DNA of 64,000 nt from Helicocarpus griseus UAMH5409 (lineage: Eukaryota; Ascomycota; Eurotiomycetes; Onygenales; Ajellomycetaceae): positions 1-64,000 of the forward strand of contig PDNB01000047.1 in assembly GCA_002573585.1 (NCBI GenBank), given 5' to 3'. The notes beneath the pieces were generated by a model that was not told the origin of the DNA, made no database searches, and saw nothing but the letters and a program-made list of their open reading frames with translations. Shown piece by piece: positions 12,543-24,394 of this stretch; position 1 is the stretch's first letter, and each line of letters opens with the position of its first letter. The translations under genes were made by a program, and so were the position numbers.

Positions 12543-13703
12543 GTGAGAGGGAGCGGGAATCTCTTCGTTTCGCCGGAGGCAGACCTGATACACTGTATAG
12601 CTTGGTGCTCAAGTCCCCGTTGTTGAGAGAACTAAAAGAACACAGCACTGGCAGGCATAAAGAAGGAGTTCAACTAGTAATCTTGGCAGCGACTAGTTGA
12701 CTGAATACATACAGGAGGGTAGGTCGGATACAGACCGCGTGATTAAACTTCAAAAAATTGTTCTGCAGGGCGCTGTTGGGCGTTCTCTGGGAAATTGCCT
12801 GCATCAAGATAGCAGAGCAGACTTACCACCTACCAGTGGAAAGCTCCAAGTGCCCTTATAGCTACTATATATAGATGGAGAGAGAGAGGAGTTCTGAGGC
12901 TGCTATTTAAGTCACTTTATAATTCTGTACACATTATACAGAAAGGTAGCATTCTCAATGCCCTGGTGGTTCCATGGCCAGTGAAGAAGTGGACAAGGTA
13001 TTCAGGATTTGCCCGTCGGAAGTGTCCAACGCGAAGGAGTAGAAGAATGAGATGATGTCCCCCTCTTCCTTGGCCTCAGTTTTGATGCTGGTTCGTTCTG
13101 GGCTTCATCCATCCTCACTAGGTACAGAGGAGTGGTCGCGGCTGCATGGATGATGGATGGTCGCAACATGCCCCTCACTAGTTAGCTTCTTCGACCGTGT
13201 AGGGCTCTTCCTCGGGCCCTTGAGACGTTATATTCATAACTTATTGGGGTATCACGGATGGGGAGTGGGTATATCAAGTTCCTTAGCGGACATGAGGATC
13301 GATCGTAGGCTGTAAAGGAGAAAGAGAAACCGGTCTTTACCACGTATATCTGACAAAATAGCGGACAAAACATAGCTGAAAAACGGACCACTGCACTAAG
13401 ATGCTATGCGAACCTCTGAAAGGTCCTGCCCTGCATTCATGTCCTTGTCCCTGGAAGGATAGAACAGTATACTAAGAGACAGACAGCAGTACATAGTATA
13501 ATGGATGCCGTATGCTTTCCCCACGACCGGGATGACTATCTCATATTAACTTCTCGCTTTTACCAAAGTTGAAAGACGGGCGCCTCAAAATTCATGACGC
13601 AAACATTACAGAGCGCCAGTAAGCATAAAGATCCCTCGAGTAGTCTGATATTTTCCTTTCCTTGTCATTATTAAACACGCATGAGGGCTTGCGTTGGTAT
13701 AAA
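12543..13703. other. Gene-free stretch
   Basis: Holds the presumed 3' end of the NLR-like gene and the promoter of the SDR. A small inverted repeat (CAACTAG...CTAGTTG) lies near 12669-12700. No coding signal on either strand. Confidence 0.5.
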
Positions 13704-14027
13704 ATGGCACCGTTAGTATGGCTGGTAACAGGATGCTCTTCAGGTTTCGGAGAGGAGTTTGTTCACGCCATACTTGCACGAGGTGATCATGTTATTGCTA
13801 CCTCTCGCAACGTCGCCGATTTGAAATTCCCAGGAGCTGAGGTGTTCGATCTCGATGTCACAGCCCCACAGGAAACAATTGATACCAAGATTCTTGGGGC
13901 TCTTGAAATATATGGGCATGTTGATGTCCTTGTCAACAATGCTGGTTATATCGAGGTTGGAAGTTTGGAAGAGACTAGGTACGCCTCATTTTGCCATGCG
14001 TGACCAGGAGAAGCAAGAGTGTTAACA

Positions 14028-14078
<51 letters not shown>

Positions 14079-14741
14079 ATTATTTTGAATTGACTGTCGA
14101 TCAGCTATGACAAATGGCTCTCCCAATTCAACACCAATGTCTTTGGCGCTGTGAAAGTGACCCAGGCAATATTACCTCACTTCAGACAGAGGCGAGCGGG
14201 GATAGCTGTGTTCATGAGTTCCATATCTGGCTGGTCCGCGGATGCGTTTGCAACTCCGTACGTTGGATCCAAGTTTGCCTTGGAAGGTAACGACACCCCC
14301 TCGGGGCTGTAAGATCTATTAAGTGCCAGAACCTGACTGACTCTCCTAGGCATCGTTGAAAGTCTTCAGAAAGAAGTAGCTCCGTTAGGGATTGAATGCC
14401 TGCTGGTCGAACCCGGTTACTTCAGAACGAGGCTCCTAGACCGCCCGCAGATACAGTCGGCCACATCTAGCATTGACGACTACGCTGCCCTCTCGCAACC
14501 AGTCCACGAACACCTGAAGAGGGTCAGCGGGAAGCAGCTGGGCGACCCAAAGAAGGGGGTTGAGGTTATCATTGACGTTGTGAAGCATGAACGGCTGGCG
14601 GAAAACCGGCAGATGCCTTTGCGGCTCCCGCTGGGGAGCGACAGTATCAAGCTTATCCGGGAAAAATGCGTTAATACTCTGAAGCTTTTAGATGATTGGG
14701 AGGATATCATTCGCATCACTGATTTTCGCGCGGGAAAATGA
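13704..14741 (+). CDS. Short-chain dehydrogenase/reductase (SDR)
   Basis: Classical SDR oxidoreductase binding NAD(P) through TGCSSGFG (residues 8-15). Exons 13704-13978, 14105-14286 and 14350-14741 (849 nt, 282 aa). The NNAG motif appears as VDVLVNNAGYIEVG, the catalytic Ser follows MSSISGWS, and the YxxxK motif is YVGSK. The PG motif is VEPGYFRTR, typical of the fungal subgroup annotated as retinol- or oxidoreductase-like SDRs. Substrate unknown. Intron 1 contains a 43-A homopolymer. Start chosen because MAPLVWLVTGCSSG places the glycine motif at its usual distance from Met; an in-frame codon upstream at 13662 would add 14 residues. Confidence 0.9.
14034..14076 (+). repeat. Poly-A tract of 43 in an SDR intron
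   Basis: An uninterrupted run of 43 A residues preceded by TTT and followed by TTATTATTTT. It lies in the first intron of the SDR gene, so it does not affect the protein, but it places the branch region close to a long homopolymer. Confidence 0.95.
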
Positions 14742-16403
14742 GCAAGTCCTTTATCTCACTGGGATCTATGCTTGAAGTCTACAATCCAAGCGCAAAAAGG
14801 GCTGTATGGTTAGCAACAGAGATTCTTATAGCAATAATATGCATTGATGATCGCGAAAAAGATTCGAGCTGCATGGAGTATCTTTTCTCAGTTGCAATTT
14901 GGACATTCGAACTTGCGTCGACATTGCGAGGATTCTCCAATCTATCAGTTTGTGCCGTCCCCTCCTTGATATGAATTCTGATATCCCAAGTAGTTACACC
15001 AAGCTATTGGCCGAGGACTCCCGGGTACATATACCATGTGCCCCTGCTACCGTAGCATAAGGGCATGGCATGGGTACTGGAGTCACTGTCCTTACCATTA
15101 CTCTGTCTGTGCGAAATCAGGGTGGAGAAGGCAAGTATTCATTCTGGTTCCTAGCCCCTTGGTTGAATCGCGTTCCATTCCCAACAGAGGTGTGCAAGGA
15201 TATGATTCTAACGCCACAACCTGGCGGCAATGTCAACTGAGTGATGCAGGTTCGGAGGGATTCAATATATGTGAGAGTGTTGGGGAGTATCCTATTTTGA
15301 TATGCGAGTTAACTTCTAGCCTATACAAGTTGGCTATAGTGAAGAAACCAGTTGGGCCGGCTCTTTTGTAAGAGAAAAAATAAGAAGGCATCTGCTTAGC
15401 CGAAAGGGGGCAGACAACTTGAACCTTTTACCCCTAAACAGCGTAGTAATAACTGCTCTGACTCCCTGTTACATACGGTCTTCAAAACCTTTTGTTATTC
15501 TCATTCCATCCGCTACAGTCAGCCATAAGCATTTCTTGGCGGTAAACATCCGAACTGGCCCCGTCCATGAAGTCCCTAGTCTGCTGCTCCTCACCCAAGG
15601 TCCTCCTGTATACCATGTAGTAAGAACAGTAGCTGTTGACGTATTCTTCTCACCGCCGCAAGAGTCCGCGGTAAGCTGCGAAAAGCATTACCCCCTTGTC
15701 ACTCAATGGATTCCCCTTGACGGGAAAAATAACTGGATATGCTGGAAGCGCTGCGGCGGTGTGCAACAGGCCGAAATCATGTGTGGTTTTCGTTCTCAAG
15801 CCTGAGCAGGGATTGGTACCCGAATCAAGTGCATGGTTGAGCGTTTGCAGGCGAATTTTTTTTTTTTTAAGTCCGCATCAGTATGACGGACGGGTGTTAT
15901 CCAGGGCGCAAGATCAATGCTGTGTTCGCGAGCCGTCAGGCCGGTCTGCCTCTGTTGTAAAGTAATAATACCGTTTGAAAAATTCAAAAATTGAAACCAA
16001 AAAATAAAGGTGAATGAAGAGAGGAAAAAAGGAAAAAAGGACAAAGAAGGTCAACAGTGAGTTACACCCCGGGAACAGGCATGTAAACGCGGGCATCATA
16101 TTCCATGATTTGACACCTTTGGGGTTTGAGAAAGAAGGATATCGACTTCTATCAATCCATGCACCCAGAATAGGGCTGGAAATATTAGGCGAGTGCCAAG
16201 AAGCTGACTGTCGACAACACACCGTATCTCATCCATCCCAGTGAAAGATGGGGTTTCAACTGATCAGAATCACCATTCCCACGCCAGATATCACTGGTCA
16301 TGGATGCTCAAGCAGCATCCTTCAATATGACCATTTCCTTTTGGCCACTGTCTTCCTGTTTTGGCAACGCATCTGGGATCCAGATTGCACCCGCTAGACC
16401 CAG
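14742..16403. other. Gene-free, possibly eroded sequence
   Basis: Several medium-length open frames (15036-15371, 15419-15805, 15696-15965) overlap in different frames and show no conserved motif. Given the SDR relic just downstream, this may be decayed coding sequence. I cannot identify a gene. Confidence 0.45.
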
Positions 16404-16481
16404 AGATGCGTTGATACCCTAGAGCTTTTAGATGATTGCGAGGATGTCATCCGCACCACTGATTCTTGTGCGGGAAGATAG
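16404..16481 (+). pseudogene. Relic of an SDR 3' end
   Basis: These 78 nt align without gaps to the last 78 nt of the SDR gene (14664-14741): 63 identities by my count. They keep an open frame that ends in a stop at the same position (TAG instead of TGA). Fourteen of the fifteen differences are transitions. The matching peptides share CV.TL.LLDD.ED and end at the same place. I find no upstream counterpart of the Rossmann domain nearby, so this is a fragment of a paralogue. Confidence 0.75.
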
Positions 16482-17017
16482 GCTTTTTGTTCTGAAGTTA
16501 TTTCTGCGTGGTTTGCACCAGCTATGATAATGACATTGATTCGCCTTATTGATTGCGGAAATGTTTGGGCTGAAATCCACCTATACTAGACCCTCCTGAA
16601 TCTTTACTACGCTTTAGATACCCAGGTAGGTTGCGAGTTCGGCTCCCAGCTGCTAACACATCCCCTTCTGAATCCTACCAGGTGGTCTATGCTGGTTCGC
16701 ATGACATTTGATTCTCCAAGAAACCCGGGATCAAGTTGCCATAAAGCAAACGTGATGAATACCACCGACCATACACATATATATTCAGAAAGTACTATAT
16801 AGCTTGCGAATTCCACCTTATAAAAAGCAAGTAGCGCTAAATGCTCCGATTGCTTGCAGTATCCAGTCCATTATCCTCAGTTCTATGAGAAGGGGTAAGG
16901 AGACCCTAGACATACCCGGGTGGCCCAACGCAGTCCTTAAGGGGGATACTTGGGTCAGCGCCCGGCACCTATAGGTAGAGTCGCATCAGCAATCTGCTCA
17001 ACCAATACCAGACAGCC
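16482..17017. other. Gene-free stretch
   Basis: Between the SDR relic and the stop codon of the DJ-1/PfpI gene. Nothing recognisable. Confidence 0.5.
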
Positions 17018-18085
17018 CTAAACAATACTACTTACATGGTGTATAACAGAAAAGGCGTCCCAGTTGGGGTCTGTATGCGGCGCGTATTCGATGTTATTTA
17101 TCATCGGATCCAGTTTTTCTGTGCCGTACAGATGTTTCAACAGTGCGTACATCATATCCATCCCTGTCTCTCTGGTCAGAATACACCCCCAATCTTTTCA
17201 ATTTAAAGCTGGCGAATGTCACGGATAAAAGGTAGAACGGAAAGGAGAGGTTAACCCGCTGCTACTCCCGAGCTCGTCCAGATTTTGCCGTCCTCTACCC
17301 ATCTCGCACTCGGCACCCAGTTGACATTCTCCCCGAAGGATGTCGCCCGTTCCCAAAAGGCCTTGCTCGTCGTTGCGCGTTTCCCCTCCAGCACGCCCGC
17401 TTTGGCCAGAAACCCAACGCCAGCGCAGATACCTACCATGTAGTCGACCTGGTCCATGCGGCTTTTGACAAATTCTTGAATCCAGGTGTTGCCACCTTGA
17501 TCAAGCGCAAGACTGCCGAGGCCGCCAGGGACAAGAAGGATATCAAGTGCAGGAGCACCTCGATACGTGTGAGTCGCTGTTATTGAAGGGCCGGCCACAT
17601 GGCTGAGGTCCATGATGGGTTCATCAGGTCCCATCTCATGTGGCGGAATGCGAGAACTAACGGGCCCCGTCTGTTCCGATATGATGGATAGCGTCATTTT
17701 GTATTCGGAAGATAGCTGCGATTGGCCCAATTTGATCAGCCGTTTATGGTTCCGACTTGCCTGTGGGTAGTAGATGTATAGGAATCATGTTCATACGGAG
17801 TAGAGAAGCTCCAAAGGCCCGAAGACATCAAGCGGACGCCACCCTGGAAAGACGATCTTGTATCCGAATATCAGTTTGATGCCTCTTGCACTTCAAATTA
17901 TGGAAATATCATACGAATCCTATTGAAAGTGTGCGGGCCGCATTGAACTGGTTTCTGTTGTCTGGTGTAGGGACATCTTGACCATTTGCTCCTGGAAAAG
18001 CTAAACCACTGGCAATCATGATAATAATAAAAATGGACGAGAGCGAGCCAACACCGCGGAATATTCCTGCAATCGAAAATACCAT
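17018..18085 (-). CDS. DJ-1/PfpI family protein with signal-like N-terminus
   Basis: Class I glutamine-amidotransferase-like fold; fungal relatives are often named isonitrile hydratase-like or ThiJ/PfpI, but the reaction here is unknown. Exons 18085-17915, 17856-17797, 17715-17256 and 17163-17018 (837 nt, 278 aa). The core starts at TLSIGFIVFPGWRPLDVFGP, continues with LDILLVPGGLG and has the nucleophile-elbow Cys in GICAGVGFLAKAGVLEGK. The last exon reads WDAFSVIHHVSSIV. Residues 1-35 (MVFSIAGIFRGVGS, then SSIFIIIMIASGLAFPG) look like a signal peptide, which is unusual for this mainly intracellular family. Intron 2 was set to 81 bp (acceptor TCGCAG) rather than 36 bp because the peptide then matches family spacing. 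Confidence 0.85.
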
Positions 18086-19398
18086 GTCGGGATTCAAGTA
18101 TAGAGACTGCAAGGGTTTTGAGAAACCAGATCCTCTTGTCGATTGAGAAATTGGGGGTTGGTGTTGGGGGGGGGCGTGGTCTGCTCTATTTAATACGCCA
18201 TGGCCCCCCTGTCCTCAAGAGCACATGCACTTTAGGAGCGCTCAAAAGAGATCTCCATGACAAATGTGCATTCACCTGCTTGGGGCATTAAAAGCCGAAG
18301 GATCCTAGATGATGCCAGATTAACCACCCTAGCCTGGTGTGATGAAAGAAGACAGGACGGGATTACCCCTGATTATTGCTCGTCAACCCTACCTATGTAA
18401 TTTTTAAGCACGCCACTGATCATCGTTCTTCAAACATCACTTACGGAGTAGGGAAGCTTCCAATTAAAGCGACCTGAAAATCATCCTATTCACAAAAACT
18501 TTAATTGAGGAATCAGGTGCTTCGCAGTGTCGAGTTGGACATTTGGTGAAACCCTGGATTAACCAGCGGATGATTTACATCAGCTGGATACCGGGCCGAC
18601 ATATACAGGGTGCTATATCCTCCACTCGGAAGGACCAGGACTCGTTCCAAGATTAAGCAAGTTTTAGATACAGATTCTACGTTGGTTCTTTCATCCTGTC
18701 CTAGTGGTATGGATGTCTCGCCTCACTGAGAGAGCATGCTGGCGATCCGTTTTAAAACACCCTCAGTCCATCCGTACGGGTTCGCGCAATACTCAGCAAA
18801 AAGATCCTTGAGACGCTATGCTATCTGATGTCCATGTGGCAGATTGGGTCTGTTGACTGTCCAAGTCAAGACGAATTATTCATTAATCCTCTCTAAAACT
18901 TGGAACGGACGTATGACAGAGCCACTTTTTGGACTTCTTGCCTGATATCACGAACTGCCATAATTATAAGCCATGTAAACAAATTCCAGCAAGAAAGACT
19001 GACATGATTCGGCAAATGCTCTCCGAGCCATCTGTAGGAGTCAATACACAAGAAAGATGTGGTGAAAAAGGTACAAAACTGGTGCCCGAAATTGTAGCGG
19101 AGGTTGAAATACCCTAAACCCCTTTCCAATACTAATCTTTTAACCATTGAGTCGCCGCTGAACCCATCCGATAATTCGTGTATATGACAATTGAATTAAA
19201 TGATTGTCTTTCTGGGCCCAATTTCATATATCAATGAAGTATTCTATCTTTACAATAATTGTAAAGTTTTTGGTCTCTACAGGAGAAGTCAACAGTGAAA
19301 AAGCAAGGAAAATTCTTCGTCTCTAAGCTCTATTTTATATATAGTTCAGGAAAAAGAAAAATGGCCGTCAATCGTATACTCGTTGCCACATCTCGCAT
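18086..19398. other. Gene-free stretch
   Basis: Contains the promoter of the DJ-1/PfpI gene, with a G9 run near 18166-18174. The AT-rich 19150-19390 part is the likely 3' region of the next minus-strand gene. No coding signal. Confidence 0.5.
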
Positions 19399-20726
19399 TT
19401 AAATCTTTTCCTCCCGTTTCTTCATCTTAAGGAATGCCTGGGGGCCTCTCATGCCAAAGCCCCATCCAATTTGGTTGGCGATCTTGATCTCAGTGCCCAA
19501 ATCCTCCGCAAATTGCCATACGGCGGCCGGGTTCTTCTGGAATAACCGGCCAACCATAACTACATCAAGTCCCTTCTCCAGCAGTCCATTGGCATCGACA
19601 CCATTATTAATTGTGCCGACCGACGAGACAAGGAGTTTGTCTCCCACAGCCGCCTTCACGGCATGCGCAAAGTGCGCTTGGAAGCACGGTCCTGTGACGA
19701 TCTTCTGATCAGGGTGGTTTCCACCGGAGCTGACATCTAGCAGGTCAACCTCGCCCTTCTCAGCCAGAATTTTCGCGAAGCGCACGGTATCTTCGGATTT
19801 CCAGCTTTCCAGGTCGGGCCGGGATTCCTCGAGCCAATCCGAGGCGGAAATTCGAAGGAACAGGGGCATATTTTCGGGCATGTTCTGGCGGGTGATGGTG
19901 ATGATCTCACTGCTGAGACGGATGCGGTTCTCGAAGCTGCCGCCGTACTCGTCGGTGCGGTTGTTGGAGACCGGTGAAAGGAAAGAGAAGAGGAGATAGC
20001 CGTGCGCATTGTGAATTTCAATGTAGTCCACGCCGGCCTTGACCGCACGTCTCACCGCAGCACCCCAAGCCTGCTTCACATCCTCAATGTCCTGATTCGT
20101 CATAGCCTTGGGCTGCGCCAACCGGGGCCAGTACGGGATATCGCTAGGTCCCTTGACATTATCTGGCCAGCCATTCGCTTCCTCTGTTGCGACGTCATTA
20201 GCCGCCAGGAATGGAGCCAAGCTGCTCGCCTTGCGTCCTGCATGGGCTATCTGAATGCCAATTATCTGGTTTTGGCTATGCGCAAATTCCACGACACGGC
20301 GGAGTGGTTCGATTTGCGAGTCCTTCCATAGGCCTGAATCTTCCGGTGAAATCCGACCCTCGGGAACGACAGCGGTAGCCTCGACCATGGTGAAACCGGG
20401 TCCTCGACTGGCAATTCCTCCCAAATGCGCCATATGCCAATCCGTCAGGTGTCCATCTTGCGCCGAGTATTGGCAAAGGGGGGATAACTATGAAATATTT
20501 GTTTGTCAGCGTCTATTCGCAAATATTCAAGCTACGATGCATGAACACATACCCCAATGCGATTTTGGAACGTCACGCCCCTCACTTTCAAGGGCTGGAA
20601 AAGCTTTGGTGGCTTGCGGCCATCAGATTGAGGATCTGCGGCCGTTCCGGAAGGGGGGCTTTGAGCCGGGGTGAAGTAGCTCACTCCAGGCGCAGCTTCA
20701 TTGCGAATAATCTTCTCGGCTGGCAT
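19399..20726 (-). CDS. Old Yellow Enzyme, NADH:flavin oxidoreductase
   Basis: FMN-dependent ene-reductase of the YqjM-like class that reduces activated C=C bonds; physiological substrate unknown. Exons 20726-20553 and 20487-19399 (1,263 nt, 420 aa), with a 65-bp intron between NRIG and LSPLCQYS. The Cys of PLCQYSAQDG corresponds to the redox-tuning Cys of YqjM-type enzymes. Flavin and substrate contacts include IQIAHAGRKAS, EIHNAHGYL (His-Asn pair) and NRTDEYGGSFENRIR; the phosphate-binding end is SSVGTI...VMVGRLF. The start MPAEKIIRNEAAPGVSYF fits fungal homologues. No targeting signal is visible, so cytosolic. Confidence 0.93.
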
Positions 20727-22720
20727 TCTCGATGAATATAAAGTGAAAGTACCTAGCAATCGATTTGCCGGCGGGATGCCTCCGGGTAATGGGAATTAGT
20801 GCTAGCTACGCAAACGCCAACGCTGAAAGGTAGAAGAAACCGAACAGGACAACAGCGAAAGTATTTAAATCGAATTTTCCTGCAAAATGGAATGAAGAAG
20901 AAGGAAAGAAACGGCAAATAGAATGCAAAAGCAAAGACATGTATGGGATGCTTTGAAATCAACTTCACAATTCTCCGCTCTATCTGGCGGTGGCCGTGCA
21001 TCGCGGGGTCCACCGGCCGTAAAAAGGGCCCATCTGAGGCCAGATGATTTGCCGGCTGCCCTGATCGGAGCCGAGCCCAAGCTTACCCCGCCGGCGAATG
21101 CTGCGCTCTGGTAGGTTGTTTAGGGCTTTTTCTCTCTCGAAGTTCGGCAGTCTCAAAAACTTTGTTTTGGCTGAATAATCAGGGGATGAATTCATCAATC
21201 CAAAGAACCTGAATGTTTGTGAAATGCACTGAACCTCAGCCATATTCAAGCCTGTATTAAGTTCTTTCTCATATGAATTGATAAGCATCCCTTAAATGGT
21301 ATTGATACCAGTTGACACTAAAGCTTGGCTAATTCTCGAGCGGCTTTGCCATAGTATACCCAAGGAAGTTGATATTGTTGAGTTTGAGAAATTCGTTGGG
21401 TGGGCGAATTCAATATATAAGATTGCATATCATCTCTAATATAGCTTTTATGCGCTTTCTTTATCGAAAGTAAGCATTTAGAGTTGGCTCTGCGCAAGGG
21501 GTTTCCAATTGCTCCGACGGAATAGAATAGCTATACCATATATGGCAAGCATGTCCACCAGCTTCGGCTCCTCCATGCGATCTATGACACATTTGGTGTA
21601 ATGGGACAAAAAGATGCGATGTGTTCGCGTTAAGATAAGAAAAGCATTTTTTCAAAAACAATTAAGGAGCTGAGAGGCAACAGCAAAAACTCAATGCTTA
21701 ATGCACTTACAAACTGGCCAACAGTCCGCCTCAAAACAGGGTAGATGAGATTTGTAAGCCCGACACTGGCCTTCTTCCCTGTGCGTCTCACTCTCGCCAT
21801 GTAATCCTATCCATTTCAATCGGATGTAGAACAATTATATCAAATATCGTGTCGCTGGCGGGAACAGTGTTCATTGTGTCCTAATTACCCCAGCAAGTGT
21901 TCGTGCAGGCCCGTACAGTCCAGCAAAAGACACCACAAGACCAGAAACATCACCGTTGAACTGTCTTTTGGAAACGATGAATACCTCCTCCATCTAGACC
22001 CAGTCTGTTACCTCGATCTCGCGAATTAACACACCTTGGGAAGCCTGAGTCCTTTTCCGTCGCGAGAACCGTTCTTTGGCGGGTTATAGTCGAGCTAAGT
22101 ATCAGCGAAGAGATGGCCATCGCCGCTCTGTCCCTATTTTCCGTTAGGCCACTCCTACGGGCATGGTCAAGTGAAAGTCTTCAAGCAAAATCCATTCCTG
22201 GCCATCTTTCTGGCACTTATTGCCTTCTTCGCGGAATTTTGTGGCATCTGGTTCTCTGGTTCGGCGGCTCCTCCCCTTGACGCAGGCGGAGTAATTTTTT
22301 AGACATGTTTGCCGCAAGGCAATGTGGTCGGGCACTGTTGTTATTCGCGCCGACTCCCTACCTGGGTAACCTGTTTCACTCGGTCAGGGCGGACGATTCA
22401 CCGTAGGCTGGAGGGCCGAAAGTCTCTCGCCTAAGCGGGGAGACTGGTACTTGAAGCTATGACATCCTGCTTCATTGCAGTCGTCTTTCATTAAAACCTC
22501 TTAACCCGGACCCGCAGATAACGTCGTGAGGAATTCAGAAACGGGCATAGTATTTATTATTACACATGCCCTACTGTGCAAGGCTCTTTCGCTCGCCCCA
22601 TTTCCCCTTAAAAACCGAGCATCCTGAAATTTTCCATCGCGCATACCGCCTGGCAATTCCCTGCAAGAATAGCCGTGGGCACAGAGCAAGGAGGAAAGAA
22701 AGAAGCGGCAAAAAGAAAAC
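20727..22720. other. Gene-free stretch of about 2 kb
   Basis: Promoter region of the Old Yellow Enzyme gene, then AT-rich sequence. Short open frames near 20753-21288 and 22144-22335 lack motifs. I see no RNA gene or repeat element. Confidence 0.45.
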
Positions 22721-22825
22721 CGACACCTGTGAGATTCGAACTCACGCTCCCGAAGGAAATGCCTGGCTTGTCGTATCGAAGATACTATAGCAGGGCACCG
22801 CGTTAGGCCACTCCGCCAAAGTGCC
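22721..22825 (-). tRNA. tRNA-Ser(GCT), intron-containing, copy 1
   Basis: On the minus strand the 5' acceptor GGCACTT pairs with AGGTGTC plus discriminator G. Anticodon stem GTGCC/GGCAT with loop CTGCTA, anticodon GCT. An intron of about 23 nt (starting TAGTATC) follows the base 3' of the anticodon. Variable arm TCC-TTCG-GGA; T-arm GTGAGTTCGAATCTCAC. T-rich sequence follows, as expected of a Pol III terminator. Compared with copy 2 the second acceptor pair is G.U and the D-loop has one extra base (GGCCTAA against GGTTAA), so it may be the weaker gene. Confidence 0.85.
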
Positions 22826-23607
22826 TTGAGATCTGTGCGCCCAAAAAATAAAGTATACGTGCCAAGTCTACGTCATTGATGCTGGCGTTTACTCCACATG
22901 AGGAGGAGTATCTGACGTACTCGTTTGCAAATAAGATTAAGGCAGAGACAAGTCGAGTGATGGTAACGGTTTCCTATCCAGTCGCTCTGCTCTAATTAGC
23001 TCAAGCGGCCGACTGATATCCAGGGCTACATGTGTATCCGAGAATGCAGCGCCTGGTTACCCGAATGCTCAAGCCACGTCGACAAGAGCTTGACTATTGT
23101 CGCCATTGTCTCAGTGTCATCCACGGCATGTGTTCCGAAAAACTAGGGCTCGGACTGAAGCGTCATTGAGAGAAGACCAGGGGATATCTTTCCGCAAAGG
23201 AGCCAAGCAATTGGTCTTCTGGAAGTTCTCATGGCTTTCATGTGATATCTTCTCGTGTACTGGTTTGCATGCAGGCAACTTCCGCCCAAAGGATGGCATG
23301 TCTTGCGCAGTAAACAATAATAATATTCTGATGCTGGCAATCTAGTCCCTGGTTTGGTGTGGCTTGTCATCATTGGTTCCGTACTCCGTACATTACGGAC
23401 AGTTGCTCAGGTGTTTGATATCAAAATGAATATTTCCCCGTAAGCGGGTTGATGCGCAGATGCGTCCGTTGAAAGACAATAATGATAATGATAATAATAG
23501 CACACAGTTGTCCTTCCCAACCGAAGATAAGCATATTATTTTGTTGTGATGGCAAAAATGGGAAGAAAATAGGGGTTGGCGGGGGTGAGAAATGCCAAAA
23601 AAAAAAC
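22826..23607. other. Gene-free stretch between tRNA-Ser copies
   Basis: No coding signal. A palindromic cluster of TCCGTA/TACGGA words lies at 23379-23399. The two flanking tRNA genes share sequence only within the tRNA and a few bases beyond it. Confidence 0.5.
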
Positions 23608-23711
23608 CGACACCTGTGAGATTCGAACTCACGCTCCCGAAGGAAATGCCTGGCTTTAGCATCAAATGACGTCATAGCAGGGCACCGCGTTAACCACTCC
23701 GCCAAAGTGTC
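23608..23711 (-). tRNA. tRNA-Ser(GCT), intron-containing, copy 2
   Basis: Acceptor GACACTT/AGGTGTC is fully paired apart from one G.U. Anticodon loop CTGCTA gives GCT; an intron of about 23 nt (starting TGACGTC) follows. The 3' half of the intron contains AAGC, which can pair with the anticodon as in other eukaryotic pre-tRNAs. The long variable arm and T-arm are identical to copy 1. A run of ten T follows the 3' end as a Pol III terminator. Confidence 0.9.
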
Positions 23712-24394
23712 TCGTCTCTTTTTGAGAATGGCCCTCTTGTGCCTCTTATGGGTAAAATATTGTGCTCGGGGCAACGAACACACGCCAATCGTTCCAACAG
23801 TTGGGCGGAATTGACTGCTACCGATTGTTCAATATTGATATTTGCAGGATGTCGGCCCTTGTGCAACATCAAATAAATACAGCTGCGAGCGCCACTGGGT
23901 AGTTTGGGAAAAGGTTGAGGTGAATGCGTAACCCCAACGTGGTTGTTGGTATACGTAACTAAAATATTTATATCTATTGATCCTTCCAACCCACCACCGC
24001 AAGTGTGAAACCAAAACAAACTGACGCCCACCGACTTGGCGAAACAGCGGACAACTATACTAATCAGCTGAATACCCAGGTATAAACCCCCTACAACCCA
24101 ATAACAGTTTCCCAACACGGCTGCTAATCGGAGGGGGAGAGGGGTGCCAAGTCGGGATACACCGTGTCCTGGATATTGGACATCCTTTCCCTCTTCTGTT
24201 CCCAAAGTCCCGTTGAAGGACTTGACCTAGCTTGAGATCTGGATACCCTTTTATGTCTTTTCCTTTGACATAGCGTAGTCATTATTATCATAGTCTGGGG
24301 ACCATTATATGCTGGATATCCATACCTCGCACGCATTCTAGGGCGAATCATGCCCATCAGCTGTGTGACCATTGCTGCGGCTTGACCGAGTAGT
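23712..24394. other. Gene-free stretch; possible 3' exon of FMO
   Basis: No independent gene seen. A GTAAGT donor at the end of the flavoprotein frame could splice to CAATGG at about 24374 and extend that protein by some 80 residues to 24124. The added residues show no family motif, so I left them out. Confidence 0.4.

Noticed and set aside
15036..15965. Three overlapping plus-strand frames downstream of the SDR
   Set aside because: Different frames, no motifs, Cys/Trp-rich composition unlike the neighbouring genes. Possibly eroded sequence but not a gene.
17761..17796. 36-bp intron in the DJ-1/PfpI gene
   Set aside because: Too short for normal splicing; the 81-bp alternative keeps the frame and fits family spacing better.
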